Shown: positions 44,035 through 52,908, counted from the first letter of the stretch. The stretch is 64,000 nt of DNA from Streptomyces sp. NBC_01335 (GCF_035953295.1 NZ_CP108370.1:558001-622000); one strand, 5' to 3'. Numbers and translations: made by a program. The notes: generated by a model from the sequence alone, not told the origin.

Positions 44035-44589
44035 TCAGCGCGGTACGCCGAGGCCGTCGAGGACGATGCCCACGGCCCGGTCGAGTGCCTCGCCTTCGCT
44101 GAGGTCCGTGGCGTATGCGAGGGCGCGCAGGAGGAGGGAGACGTCGTCGCCGGTGACGTCGGGGCGCGCGGCGCCGGCGGCCTGGGCGCGGTGGAGTGCG
44201 CCTTCGAGGGCCGCGCGGAAGGCGTCGGCGGCCTCGGTGACCGGCCGGGACAGGCCCTGGCCGTCGTCGTCGTGCGGGGGCAACAGATCCAGCAGGGTCA
44301 TCTTCACCGGCCCGGCCGCCGCGAGGGACCTCATCAGGGAGGCGAAGGCTTTTCCGGCGTCCTGGCTTTCGGCGAGCGCCAGCGCCTGGGCGGTCAGCTT
44401 CTCCAGGTAGCGGCACGCGGTGGCCTCGATGAGGTCCTGCTTGGTGGCGAAATTCCGGAAGACGGTGGCGATGCTGACCCCGGCCCGCTGCGCGACCTCA
44501 TCGGTGGAGGCGGCGGCCCCCTTCTCGGCGAACACATGCTCGGCGGCCAGCAGGACCTTCTCCCTGTTGGCGGCTCCGTCGCGGCGCAT
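44035..44589 (-). CDS. TetR-family transcriptional regulator
   Basis: A 184-aa repressor from ATG 44589, preceded by AAGGGG; TTG 44607 is a possible but weaker start. N-terminal TetR DNA-binding domain (ANREKVLLAAEHVFAEKGAA, STDEVAQRAGVSIATVFRNF, ATKQDLIEATACRYLEK); the C-terminal ligand domain is helical (PVTEAADAFRAALEGALHRA). Divergent from the FAD monooxygenase gene, with a perfect 18-bp palindrome 19 bp upstream of its own start, so it most likely represses both genes until an aromatic ligand binds. Confidence 0.9.
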   Translation of the reverse strand: MRRDGAANREKVLLAAEHVFAEKGAAASTDEVAQRAGVSIATVFRNFATKQDLIEATACRYLEKLTAQALALAESQDAGKAFASLMRSLAAAGPVKMTLLDLLPPHDDDGQGLSRPVTEAADAFRAALEGALHRAQAAGAARPDVTGDDVSLLLRALAYATDLSEGEALDRAVGIVLDGLGVPR

Positions 44590-44607
44590 AACCGACCCCT
44601 TTTGCAA

Positions 44608-44625
44608 ACGTAGTGGACACTACGT
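44608..44625. promoter_or_regulatory. Candidate TetR operator
   Basis: Perfect palindrome ACGTAGTGGACACTACGT (8-bp arms, 2-bp centre). A degenerate second copy (GCGTAGTGGAGACTTCGC) follows at 44631-44648. They lie between the divergent TetR and monooxygenase genes. Confidence 0.8.
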
Positions 44626-44825
44626 ATGATGCGTAGTGGAGACTTCGCTTAAGGGTAGGGGGTTTCGCCCCGCTGTGCCAAACGCGCGGGACGCCCCATG
44701 TCCGACGAGCGCCCTGAACAGAACGGGCCGATGAGCGCACAGCCCTCCCAACCGCAGGCCCTCAGGGCGCCGGCGTGGCAACGGCCCTCCCTACGGGCCA
44801 GCAGAAAACACAAGGAGAACCAACC

Positions 44826-46007
44826 ATGTCCGTAACGGACGAGAACACCACTGTCGTGATCGTGGGCTCGGGTGTCGCCGGGCTCGCCCTCGGCAACTTC
44901 CTCCTGCGCAGCGGGATCGACTGCGTGGTACTGGAGCGGCACAGCCGCGAATACGTCGAGCAGCGCCAGCGCGCGGGGGTCATCGACCCCAGGGCCGCGC
45001 GCATGTTCCGCGAGTGGGGCCTGGAGGACCGGGTCCTCGACGGCGCCCCCTTCGCGCCGGTGCTGAACTTCCGCGTCGACGGCGAGACGCGGCCCTTCCG
45101 GTACGTGACCGACGACCACGTCGACGGACGCTTCTGCCCCCAGCAGGTCCTCGTGCGCAACCTCATCGACGTCTTCGTCAGCGACGGCGGCGACCTCCGT
45201 TTCGAAGCCGAGGACGTCGAACTGGAGGACCTCACCGGCCCCCGGCCCCAGGTGCGCTACCGCGACAGCACGGGCGTGACGCGGACCATCACCTGCGACT
45301 TCGTCGCCGGCTGCGACGGAGACCACGGCGTCAGCCGGGCGAGCATCCCCGACAACGTACTCACCCGCCAGTCCCACGAGTACGGGTACGCCTGGCTGAC
45401 CGTCCTGGCCGACGCCCCCGCCAACCACCAGTCCATGATGGCGATCCACGACCGGGGATTCGCCGGCCAGTTCGCCCGCGGACCCCAGGCCAGCCGCTTC
45501 TACCTCCAGTGCCCGCTGGACACCGCCGTCGAGGAGTGGACGGACGACCGGATCTGGGAAGAGATCGAGGCACGCTTCGGCGAACCGGTCACCGCGAAGG
45601 GACCCATCACCAGCAAGACGCTGGTGCCGCTGCGCAGTGTGGTCTACGACCCGATGAGCTACGGCCGCCTGTACCTGCTCGGTGACGCCGCGCACATCGT
45701 GCCGCCCATGAGCGCCAAGGGCATGAACCTGGCGCTGCACGACGCCGATGTGTTCGCCACGGCCGTCCTGAAGCAGGTCAAGGAGCGGGACGCGGGCCCG
45801 CTGGAGGCGTACTCCGCCACCTGCCTGAAGCACGTGTGGAACTACCAGGCGTACGCCGCATGGTTCACCAACCTCATGCACGACGCGGGAGACGTCTCCT
45901 ACCACGGCGAGTTCCGGCGCAGCCTCGCACGCGCCGAGTTCGAACGCCTCTACGACTCCGAGACCGCCAACCGGCTCTTCGGCGAGTTCCTGACCGGCCT
46001 GAACTGA
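44826..46007 (+). CDS. pobA: 4-hydroxybenzoate 3-monooxygenase-like flavoprotein
   Basis: A 393-aa class A flavoprotein monooxygenase from ATG 44826, with AAGGAG nine bases upstream. FAD motifs: VVIVGSGVAGLALGNFLLRS (GxGxxG), FVAGCDGDHGVSR (DG) and RLYLLGDAAHIVPPMSAKGM (GD). Overall layout and length match Pseudomonas PobA (394 aa), including the substrate-side SRFYLQCPLDTAVEEWTDDR and APLRS-like VPLRSVVYDPM. Family members hydroxylate 4-hydroxybenzoate to protocatechuate using NADPH or NADH. Here it is not next to a protocatechuate pathway but is carried on a transposon under a TetR regulator, so a related aromatic substrate is possible. Confidence 0.78.
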   Translation: MSVTDENTTVVIVGSGVAGLALGNFLLRSGIDCVVLERHSREYVEQRQRAGVIDPRAARMFREWGLEDRVLDGAPFAPVLNFRVDGETRPFRYVTDDHVDGRFCPQQVLVRNLIDVFVSDGGDLRFEAEDVELEDLTGPRPQVRYRDSTGVTRTITCDFVAGCDGDHGVSRASIPDNVLTRQSHEYGYAWLTVLADAPANHQSMMAIHDRGFAGQFARGPQASRFYLQCPLDTAVEEWTDDRIWEEIEARFGEPVTAKGPITSKTLVPLRSVVYDPMSYGRLYLLGDAAHIVPPMSAKGMNLALHDADVFATAVLKQVKERDAGPLEAYSATCLKHVWNYQAYAAWFTNLMHDAGDVSYHGEFRRSLARAEFERLYDSETANRLFGEFLTGLN

Positions 46008-46073
46008 GCCCCCACCTCCTGGCCGAGTAAGCAGAGTTTGCAGGTCTGAGCAGCCGGGCCTTCAGCCTCTGCC

Positions 46074-46131
46074 ACCAGCACCTGCGGGGGCCGGAACGGG
46101 TTTCCCCGTTCCGGCCCCCGCAGGTGCTGGT
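46074..46131 (+). terminator. Very strong terminator after the monooxygenase gene
   Basis: Perfect 27-bp inverted repeat: arms 46074-46100 and 46105-46131 around the 4-nt loop TTTC. The arms centre on TGCGGGGGCCGGAACGGG. It lies between convergent genes and should stop both. Confidence 0.85.
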
Positions 46132-46168
46132 CATGAACACCGTGCCGTGACGGTCCGGTGGCGCAGCT

Positions 46169-47143
46169 TCATCCGCTGCTGCCTCCCGGAGCGAGCAGAC
46201 TGGTCAGTTCCGCGATTGCCTCTGCAGAGGGCTTGAAGTATCGGCGCACGTTCTCCGGCTTCTTGTGCCTCGACTTCGCCATCAGCATCAGCAGCGACGC
46301 CCCCTGCTCCCCCAGATGGGTCAGAGCGGAATGGCGGTACTCGTGCAAGTCCCAGCCGGTACCGGGCCCCCGCACAGCCGTGTGCTCATCCAGCAGTGCA
46401 CGGGCCTGGCCGTAGGAGAGGCGGGCCAGACCGGTGTCCGGGCATACGTCACGCGGGTTGACGACCTTCCCCGGACCGGGGCGGCGGTGGGTGACGAACA
46501 CCGGGCCCCGGGACCGGCCGCGCAGCAGGCGGGGCAGAAGCCGGGCTGTACCGGCGTCCCAGTAAACGGTCTCCAGCACGAAGTCCTCACGCGCCTGGCC
46601 CCGGCGTCGGGCCTTGCTCCGGGCGCCCTTGGCCTTGACCGAACAGCGGCGGCCACCGAGGTCCAGGTCCTCGATGTTCACGCCGAGGACCTCCTCCGTG
46701 CGGGCGGCGGTCTCATACAGCATCCGCCACAGCGTCTTCTCCCGCAGGTGGACCTCGCGCCGTCCGATGAGCCGGTCCACGGCCATCTTCGAGCGGGCCG
46801 GGGTCTCGGAGTCCGGCACTGCCAGCCGCTTCGTCCAGGCCGGGACCGTCGGGCCGTCGTATCCGTACTCCGCGCACCAGCCCAGCCAGGAGAGCACCGC
46901 CGCCCGGCGGACGTTCCAGGTGTTGACCGCCGCGGCGCCCCACAGCAGTTCCAGGGCCTCGCCGATCTCGTCGTCCGCGACCGACCTCAGCGGGCGAGCC
47001 TCCCCGATCTGCTCGGCTGTCTTGCCGACGCCGACTCCGTAGCTGCGGACGGTATTCGGGTTACGGAGCGAGCCGAGGAAGGCGTCAGCCGTCGCCCGGA
47101 CGGTCAACGCCTTCCCTGCCGGCAGTTGTACGGCAGTGGGCAC
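46169..47143 (-). CDS. TnpI-like tyrosine recombinase (probable cointegrate resolvase)
   Basis: A 324-aa recombinase from GTG 47143, preceded by GGGGGAAG. SAM-like N-terminal domain ([20 protein letters not shown]). Catalytic residues: Arg in [33 protein letters not shown] (His-x-x-Arg), [14 protein letters not shown] (His and Tyr nucleophile). Tn3 elements lacking a serine resolvase, such as the Tn4430 group, resolve cointegrates with a tyrosine recombinase of this type (TnpI). Just upstream is an inverted repeat with 7-bp spacer and a repeated half-site, as expected for its recombination site. It could alternatively be an acquired integrase. Confidence 0.85.
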   Translation of the reverse strand: MPTAVQLPAGKALTVRATADAFLGSLRNPNTVRSYGVGVGKTAEQIGEARPLRSVADDEIGEALELLWGAAAVNTWNVRRAAVLSWLGWCAEYGYDGPTVPAWTKRLAVPDSETPARSKMAVDRLIGRREVHLREKTLWRMLYETAARTEEVLGVNIEDLDLGGRRCSVKAKGARSKARRRGQAREDFVLETVYWDAGTARLLPRLLRGRSRGPVFVTHRRPGPGKVVNPRDVCPDTGLARLSYGQARALLDEHTAVRGPGTGWDLHEYRHSALTHLGEQGASLLMLMAKSRHKKPENVRRYFKPSAEAIAELTSLLAPGGSSG

Positions 47144-47161
47144 CGCTTCCCCCTTGCCACG

Positions 47162-47247
47162 GATAACAGGGCCGCTTCATGTACAGCCCGGCGGACGTCA
47201 CCGCAGGTAACGAACCAATCTCCCGCAGATAATAGGGCGTTATCTGC
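47162..47247. promoter_or_regulatory. Candidate recombination site of the TnpI-like recombinase
   Basis: Core: GCAGATAA (47225-47232) and TTATCTGC (47240-47247) separated by the 7-nt TAGGGCG, the geometry of a tyrosine-recombinase crossover site. An extra copy of the half-site, GATAACAGGGC at 47162-47172, matches GATAATAGGGC at 47228-47238 in 10 of 11 positions and could be an accessory site. Confidence 0.6.
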
Positions 47248-47416
47248 AGGAAAGGGATGTGAATTGCATCAGACGCGAGAACTCGCCTCTCCGCGATAGG
47301 AGTCGCCGGAGCAGGCAAGATCCGGCTGCTCGCCACGTGGGCGAGCCGTCCACGAGCTCCCTGAGCTGCACCGCAGCACCCCGCGTGACCTGCCAAGACC
47401 TCAGTCGTTCTCATCT

Positions 47417-47431
47417 AATGAACGATTCATT
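47417..47431. promoter_or_regulatory. Palindrome upstream of the recombinase trio
   Basis: AATGAACGATTCATT (6-bp arms, 3-bp centre) in AT-rich DNA 16 bp before the first possible start of the integrase gene. It is a possible operator for the HTH protein encoded two genes later. Confidence 0.45.
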
Positions 47432-47446
47432 CGCCCTACTCGCGGC

Positions 47447-48601
47447 GTGTTGGGGGTTGGCGTGGGCGGTTCTTCATGGAACGTGCCGGGGGCGGCACCG
47501 TCGCTGTTCATCGTGGGCGGTGCACCGCTGCTGCATCCGGAGACTCAGGTCTTCGAGGGCATGCTCGCGGGGTGGCGGGACCAGCAGCTGGCCCGAAATC
47601 TGAGCAAAGGAACGATCGAGGACCGCCTGTCGGCGGTCCAGCGGTTCCAGCGCTTCACCAACGAGTGGCCGTGGACGTGGCGCCCGGCCGATGTGGAGGA
47701 GTACACCGCCCACCTCAGGAGCGATGGTCGGGAACGGTCCCACTCCACCATCCGCGGGTACCACGGCCACGTCCGGTTGTTCCTGGAGTACGCCGCCGAC
47801 CCCCGTTACGAGTGGACAGCCGTCAGCGAGCGACTCTTCGGCACCCATCCGTCTCAGGTGTTCTTCGAGTGGAACACGGCCGTGCACGCGGCCGAGTACG
47901 AAGGCCGTCCCGGACGGCGTGCCTTGACGAAACAAGAGCTCCAGCAGTTCTTCGACCATGCCGACGATCAGGTGGCCGCCGCCCGGACCTCGGGCCGTAA
48001 GGGCTGGCTGCCGGCCATGCGTGACGCGACCGCGATGAAGGCCACCTACGCCTGGGGGCTGCGCCGCCGTGAGGTGATCAAGCTGGACCTGGCGGACCTG
48101 GGCCACAACCCGCATGCTCCCGAGTTCGGTGATCTCGGCGTCGTCTACGTCCGTTGGGGCAAGGCTTCGAAGGGCTCAGCACCCAAGCGACGCAGCGTCC
48201 TCACGGTCTTTCCGTGGTCGGTCAAGGTCCTGGAGCAGTGGGTCGGAAGCTACCGAACCCTGTTCGAAACCGCCGCCGGCAACGGTGCCCTCTGGCCGAG
48301 CGAACGATCACCGCGCCTGGATATGGGAGCACTGGGCGACCGGTTCGCCTCCTACCGAGACGCGCTCGGCCTGCCGCGAGAGCTGACCCTCCACTGCCTG
48401 CGTCACTCGTATGTGACGCACCTGATCGAGGCCGGATACGACCCCCTGTTCGTCCAGCAGCAGGTCGGACACTCCTACGCCTCCACCACGGCGCTCTACA
48501 CCTCGGTGTCATCGGACTTCCGGACCCGGACGCTGCGCAAGGTTCTGGACGGCACGATCAGCCGCGCAATCGGCGCCGCGACTGGAGAGGGACTCGGATG
48601 A
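47447..48601 (+). CDS. Tyrosine-type integrase, first gene of a three-gene module
   Basis: A protein of up to 384 aa; GTG 47447 is the outermost start, and GTG 47483 is an alternative that would remove 12 weakly conserved residues. Core-binding domain GWRDQQLARNLSKGTIEDRL, then WRPADVEEYTAHLRSDG. Catalytic residues intact: AWGLRRREVIKLDLADL (Arg), LHCLRHSYVTHLIEAGYDPL (His-x-x-Arg), VQQQVGHSYASTTALYTSV (His, Tyr). The stop overlaps the start of the HTH gene (ATGA, 48598-48601), which in turn is followed two bases later by the zinc-ribbon gene. Confidence 0.88.
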   Translation: MLGVGVGGSSWNVPGAAPSLFIVGGAPLLHPETQVFEGMLAGWRDQQLARNLSKGTIEDRLSAVQRFQRFTNEWPWTWRPADVEEYTAHLRSDGRERSHSTIRGYHGHVRLFLEYAADPRYEWTAVSERLFGTHPSQVFFEWNTAVHAAEYEGRPGRRALTKQELQQFFDHADDQVAAARTSGRKGWLPAMRDATAMKATYAWGLRRREVIKLDLADLGHNPHAPEFGDLGVVYVRWGKASKGSAPKRRSVLTVFPWSVKVLEQWVGSYRTLFETAAGNGALWPSERSPRLDMGALGDRFASYRDALGLPRELTLHCLRHSYVTHLIEAGYDPLFVQQQVGHSYASTTALYTSVSSDFRTRTLRKVLDGTISRAIGAATGEGLG

Positions 48602-48924
48602 TCAGGCGGTTGGGTTACCACTGGCACCTGCGGAGGATCATGGCCGCGCACAACATCTGGAAGACCACCGAGCTCATCCCGCTCCTGCGCGAGCGAGGCG
48701 TCAACCTCTCCACGGCACAGGTCTACCGGCTAGTGACGGACCGGCCGGAGCGCCTGTCCCTGCCGGTCCTTGCCGCGCTCTGCGACATCCTCGATTGCTC
48801 CCCGGCCGACCTCATCGAGCCCTACGTCGAAGCGGACCGCCGCAAACGCACCGCCGGCGAAGCCGCCGTCATCGAGATCAACTCCGACTTCCGGCCCGAA
48901 CGCGCCCGCATCGTCGAGGACTGA
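48598..48924 (+). CDS. Small XRE-type helix-turn-helix protein
   Basis: A 108-aa protein from ATG 48598, overlapping the integrase stop by four bases. It has a Cro/C1-type HTH: YHWHLRRIMAAHNIWKTTEL, VNLSTAQVYRLVTDRPERLS, then VLAALCDILDCSPADLIEPY. The C-terminal 30 residues are charged and possibly disordered. Translational coupling on both sides suggests it forms a stoichiometric complex with the recombinase or regulates the module. Confidence 0.88.
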   Translation: MIRRLGYHWHLRRIMAAHNIWKTTELIPLLRERGVNLSTAQVYRLVTDRPERLSLPVLAALCDILDCSPADLIEPYVEADRRKRTAGEAAVIEINSDFRPERARIVED

Positions 48925-48926
48925 GA

Positions 48927-50417
48927 GTGCCCGCACCGCGCAAGTACACATCCGACCCGAGCCGTTGGCCGGCCTGCGTCCGCTGCAGTTCCTGCTATCC
49001 GGAAAGTCAGCAGTGGCCCGAAGGCACCGTCTGCTACTACTGCGTCCGCGCCGCCCGCAACCGCCAGGGCACCTGCGCCGCATGCGGCCACACCGGCATC
49101 CTGCCCGGCCTCGATCCGCAAGGCCGCCCTGTCTGCGTCCGTTGCTGCGACGTGCCGATCGAGGTCCAGTGCAAACGATGCGGCGAGGAGAGCCTGGCCA
49201 GCGACAACAACGTCTGCTGGCGCTGTCAGCTCTCGGACAGGATTAGCAAACTCCTCGCCGGCCCTGGCGGCGCGATACCCGAGAGTCTTCAGCCACTCGC
49301 GCAGGCCATCATCGGGATGCCCCGGCCGAACAGCGGGTGGGCCTGGATCCACATGAACCGACGCGTCCCCGATCTCCTGCGGGGACTCGCCAGCGGAGAC
49401 ATCGTCCTCAGCCACGATGCTTTCGACTCCTTGCCGCGGTCCAGGACGGTCGAGTACTTACGCGGCCTTCTCGTCACCCATGGCTGCCTGCCCTGGCGAG
49501 ACGAGCACCTGGTCGCCTACGACCGCTGGCTCGCACCAAAACTCGACGCCATCACCGATGCTGACCAGCGCAAACTCATCGCACGCTACACACGCTGGCA
49601 CGTCATGCGACGCCTGCGAGACAGCTCCCGCCAAGGGCCCGTGACCGCGAACTCGTTCCTGCGCGCCAAGCAGCACACGACCCTCGCTATCCAATTTCTC
49701 CAATGGCTGGCGGACCGAGGGCGACAGCTCAGCGAGTGCACACAGCACGATGTCGACGCCTGGTTCGGCGGCGGCACCAGCACCCGCGGCCACGCCAACA
49801 ACTTCCTCTACTGGGCCATCAAGCAGAGGCTGGTTCGCAAGATCGCAGTCCCTTGGCAACCACACGGCAACGGCCCAGTGGCCAGCGAGAAGAACTACAT
49901 CGAAGCGCTACGCGCCCTCCTCCTACACGAAACGCTGCCCGCCGCACACAGGGCCATCGGCCTCATGCTCGTCCTGTTCGGACAGCCGGTCTCCAAGATC
50001 GTCACCATGCGCATGGACGCGTTCCGTGAGGGCCAGGACGGGCTACAGGTCAAACTCGGCAAGGACTGGACGGACATTCCGGAGCCGGCCGCTGCTGTGA
50101 TCCGCTTCCATCTCGCCTCGCGTCCCGGCCTTAGCACGGCAGCGAATCCAGATTCCCCCTTGGCGTTCCCCGGCCGGATGCCCGGCCGAACTATGCACGT
50201 CTACTCCGTCGCAACGATCCTCCGCGAAAGCGGTATCCCCGCCATGGCCACGCGCTCCAGAGCCTGGATGCAGATGGTCCGACAAGCCCCTCCATCCGTC
50301 CTCGCCGACGCCCTCGGCATCAACCCCAAGACCGCGATGCGCTACGCCGAACGAGCCGGAACCGACTACCTGGCCTACGCGACCCTGCAAAGGCCCGCAG
50401 ATATCGACGATGGCTAA
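48927..50417 (+). CDS. Zinc-ribbon, recombinase-like protein without catalytic residues
   Basis: A 496-aa protein from GTG 48927, two bases after the HTH stop. The first 110 residues contain at least four Cys pairs (ACVRCSSCYP, VCYYCVRAARN, GTCAACGHTG, VCVRCCDVP, QCKRCGEES, VCWRCQLSD), i.e. tandem zinc ribbons. The rest resembles the core-binding and catalytic folds of tyrosine recombinases (TTLAIQFLQWLADRGRQLSE, IGLMLVLFGQPVSKIVTMRM), but the Arg of the GxR motif and the His-x-x-Arg box are not recognisable. It is probably a DNA-binding partner of the integrase. The same gene trio occurs in other actinobacteria from memory; no function is known to me. Confidence 0.75.
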   Translation: MPAPRKYTSDPSRWPACVRCSSCYPESQQWPEGTVCYYCVRAARNRQGTCAACGHTGILPGLDPQGRPVCVRCCDVPIEVQCKRCGEESLASDNNVCWRCQLSDRISKLLAGPGGAIPESLQPLAQAIIGMPRPNSGWAWIHMNRRVPDLLRGLASGDIVLSHDAFDSLPRSRTVEYLRGLLVTHGCLPWRDEHLVAYDRWLAPKLDAITDADQRKLIARYTRWHVMRRLRDSSRQGPVTANSFLRAKQHTTLAIQFLQWLADRGRQLSECTQHDVDAWFGGGTSTRGHANNFLYWAIKQRLVRKIAVPWQPHGNGPVASEKNYIEALRALLLHETLPAAHRAIGLMLVLFGQPVSKIVTMRMDAFREGQDGLQVKLGKDWTDIPEPAAAVIRFHLASRPGLSTAANPDSPLAFPGRMPGRTMHVYSVATILRESGIPAMATRSRAWMQMVRQAPPSVLADALGINPKTAMRYAERAGTDYLAYATLQRPADIDDG

Positions 50418-50447
50418 CGGCCCTCTTCGGCTACCTGCCAGTCATGC

Positions 50448-51145
50448 CTACAAGTCAGCCCTGGCTAGGAGCATTTCTGCCTGTTCTCGGGTGAGAATCG
50501 GCGGGGCCGGTGCTGGTGAGGGACATGTGTGTGGGTTGCGGCGGGACGACAGGATCCACTCCGCGAGGGGGCTGTCGGTCTCCACGCTGGCCAAGATCCG
50601 CTCACGCAGAGCCAGCGGGGTGTCCGGGCGGGCCGCGATCGCGTTGCGGACGAAGATGTCCGGGTCTTCTGCCAGCAGATCACGCAGGTCGGCAGGCAGA
50701 TCCGGATGGGCGGCGATGGCCTCGCGCACGGCGGAATCCGGGTCGGTAGCCAGGTCCAGCGATGGGGCTGCGTATGGGACAGAGGCGGCACGGGTTACAG
50801 GGTCAGCGAGCAGACCTGGCAGCAGGTCCGCCGGCGGGGAGTAGGCCGAGGCGCTGTCCCTGCGGACGTTGGGATCGGCATCCGTCAGCAGAGCCCTACG
50901 CACCCAGTCCGGGGCATCGCGCCAGTGCTGGATGATCGACGACCGCACACTGGACTCTGAGTCTGAGGCCAGGCGGGCCAGCAGTTCCGGCGACAGGCGA
51001 TCGTTCATCGCGAGAAACGACCGCACGGAGGGATCCGGATCATCCGCCAAGCGGGCCAGCAACCCCGGCGGCTCGTCCGCGACACTCGCGGCGACTCCGC
51101 ACCGGACCGACGGTTCCGGGTGCTCCGCCAGGTGAGCCCTGACGT
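50448..51145 (-). pseudogene. HEAT/LRV-type repeat protein, 3' part (broken by IS256-family element)
   Basis: About 230 codons in one frame from the IS junction to the stop at 50448. Repeats like those in 31138-32529: AHLAEHPEPSVRCGVAASVA, LARLADDPDPSVRSFLAMND, LARLASDSESSVRSSIIQHW and LRDLLAEDPDIFVRNAIAAR, then a proline-rich C-terminus. The frame is open past TTG 51062 to about 51145, where the coding sequence changes to the end of an insertion sequence. The N-terminal part lies at 52963-53232 on the same strand. Confidence 0.82.
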
Positions 51146-51178
51146 CTGCGGAGCAATAGTCAAGACTTGTGGATCAAG

Positions 51179-51658
51179 TCAGCCTGATTTCTTGAGGTGA
51201 TGGAGTCGGTGCTGGGCCGCCTTGCGGACTCGGCGGGTCCTCCCGCGTTCTGCGAGTAGTCGCAGGACGTCGGGTGCGGTGACGATCTGTGTGGTCACGG
51301 CTGTGCGCTGGAGCCAGTCGGAGGCGTCGGTAAGCTCCTCGGCGGCCCACGGTTCGCCCAGAGCGAGGGTCCTGAGCAGGCACCATTCGAGGAGTCGGGT
51401 GGTGAGGAAGTCGTGCTGGTCGATCACCCTGGACATGGCCTGGGCCCATGCCGTGAATGCCGGGTCGGTGAGAAGTTCGGTGGCCCGGCGGTCCATGTGT
51501 CGGCTCACCGCGCTGGCGGCCATGGTGGTGTCCTCGTCGCGGAGAACAGCAGCCAGCAGGTCGGCTTCGTCCGCCGCGGCGACGGTCTGCAGGGCCTGCA
51601 TGTAGTGGGTGAATCGCCGGTGCTCGGCGGGCTCGTCGCTTTGGTGCCGGCTGTTCAT
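51179..51658 (-). CDS. Passenger protein of the IS256-family element
   Basis: A 159-aa protein that I do not recognise. ATG 51658 overlaps the transposase stop (ATGA), so it is made from the transposase message. It is helical and charged (HYMQALQTVAAADEADLLAA, TTMAASAVSRHMDRRATELL, LTDASDWLQRTAVTTQIVTA), ending in a basic segment (RGRTRRVRKAAQHRLHHLKK) that could bind nucleic acid. Most IS256 members carry only the transposase, so this may be an accessory factor or a passenger. Confidence 0.7.
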   Translation of the reverse strand: MNSRHQSDEPAEHRRFTHYMQALQTVAAADEADLLAAVLRDEDTTMAASAVSRHMDRRATELLTDPAFTAWAQAMSRVIDQHDFLTTRLLEWCLLRTLALGEPWAAEELTDASDWLQRTAVTTQIVTAPDVLRLLAERGRTRRVRKAAQHRLHHLKKSG

Positions 51659-52908
51659 GCTGCCTTGCCTTCCGGCCGTTCCATGAGGTGGCCGTTCTCG
51701 AAGCGGGCGCCGGCCCGGACGAGGGCGACGAGGTGGGGTGCGGTGACCGCTCGCCAGCGGGCTTGGGCGGATTCCACGAGCTTGAAGACCATCGCGAGGG
51801 CGGCGGCCGGGCTGCCGGCACCGCGGGTGACCTTGGTCCGAAGCTTCACCGTGCTGAACGTCGACTCGATCGGATTCGTCGTGCGCAGATGCACCCAATG
51901 TTCGGCGGGGAAGTCGTAGAACGCCAGCAGCTCGTCGACCTCGCCGGTGATCTTCTTGGTGGCCTTGGGCCACTTCGCGCCGTACGCCTTCTCGAACGCG
52001 GTGACTGCCTTCTCCGCGTGCGCGCGGTCCTCGGCGTTGTAGATCTCCTGCAGGGCCGCCCGTGCTCCGGGCTGCGCGGACTTCGGCAGCGCGTTCATGA
52101 CGTTCCGCGTCTTGTGAACCCAGCACCTCTGGTGCCTGGCCTGCGGAAACACCTCCGCCAGGGCCCGCCACAATCCCATCGCGCCGTCACCGACGACGAG
52201 CATCGGATCCGTCATCCCGCGGCGACGGCAGTCCCGCAGCAGGTCCGCCCAAGACTCGGTGGACTCACGCAGGCCCTCGGCGATCGCGATCAACTCCTTG
52301 GTGCCGTCCACCCGCACGCCCATCAGGACCAACAGGCACGAATGCGTCTGCGAGAGCCGGACCTTGGGATGGACACCGTCGGCCCACACGTAGACGTAGT
52401 CGGATTCAGCCAGGTCACGGCGCTGGAACTCCGCGTGGTCGGCGGTCCACTGCTTCGTCAGCCGAGTCACCGTGGCCGGCGACAGCCCAGCCGAGGAGCC
52501 CAGGAACTGCTCCATCGCGGGCACGAAGTCACCCGAGGACAGGCCGTGCAGATAGAGCAGCGGCAGCACCTCGCTGACCTTCGGGGACTTCCGGCACCAC
52601 GGCGCGAGGATCTTCGAGGAGAACCGCTTGCGCTCGCCGGTCTCCTCGTCGACCCGCTTGTCGTTCACGCGCGGGACGGCAACCTCGACCCGCCCTGCGG
52701 CCGTCGTCACCATCCGCGGCCGGTGCCGGCCGTTGCGGACCACCAGCCGACGGCCGGCACCGTCACGCTGCCCGGCCAGCTCGGCTATGTACTGATCCAC
52801 CTCCGCCTCCAAGGCGGCGGCCAGCATCCGCCGGGCACCCTCCCGGACGATCTCGTCGATCAGAGAACCGGCCTCGGTGGTGCCGTCCTCGTTGACTACG
52901 CTGAGCAT
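51655..52908 (-). CDS. IS256-family transposase
   Basis: A 417-aa mutator-type DDE transposase from ATG 52908. N-terminal DNA-binding region (ARRMLAAALEAEVDQYIAEL) and a conserved GRHRPRMVTTAAGRVEVAVP strand. The catalytic Asp lies in SDYVYVWADGVHPK, the second in MLVVGDGAMGLWRALAEVFP, and the Glu in TTNPIESTFSTVKLRTKVTR; the CW motif HQRCWVHKTRNV is also present. Full length and apparently functional. It interrupts the repeat-protein gene from the same strand. Confidence 0.95.
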   Translation of the reverse strand: MLSVVNEDGTTEAGSLIDEIVREGARRMLAAALEAEVDQYIAELAGQRDGAGRRLVVRNGRHRPRMVTTAAGRVEVAVPRVNDKRVDEETGERKRFSSKILAPWCRKSPKVSEVLPLLYLHGLSSGDFVPAMEQFLGSSAGLSPATVTRLTKQWTADHAEFQRRDLAESDYVYVWADGVHPKVRLSQTHSCLLVLMGVRVDGTKELIAIAEGLRESTESWADLLRDCRRRGMTDPMLVVGDGAMGLWRALAEVFPQARHQRCWVHKTRNVMNALPKSAQPGARAALQEIYNAEDRAHAEKAVTAFEKAYGAKWPKATKKITGEVDELLAFYDFPAEHWVHLRTTNPIESTFSTVKLRTKVTRGAGSPAAALAMVFKLVESAQARWRAVTAPHLVALVRAGARFENGHLMERPEGKAA

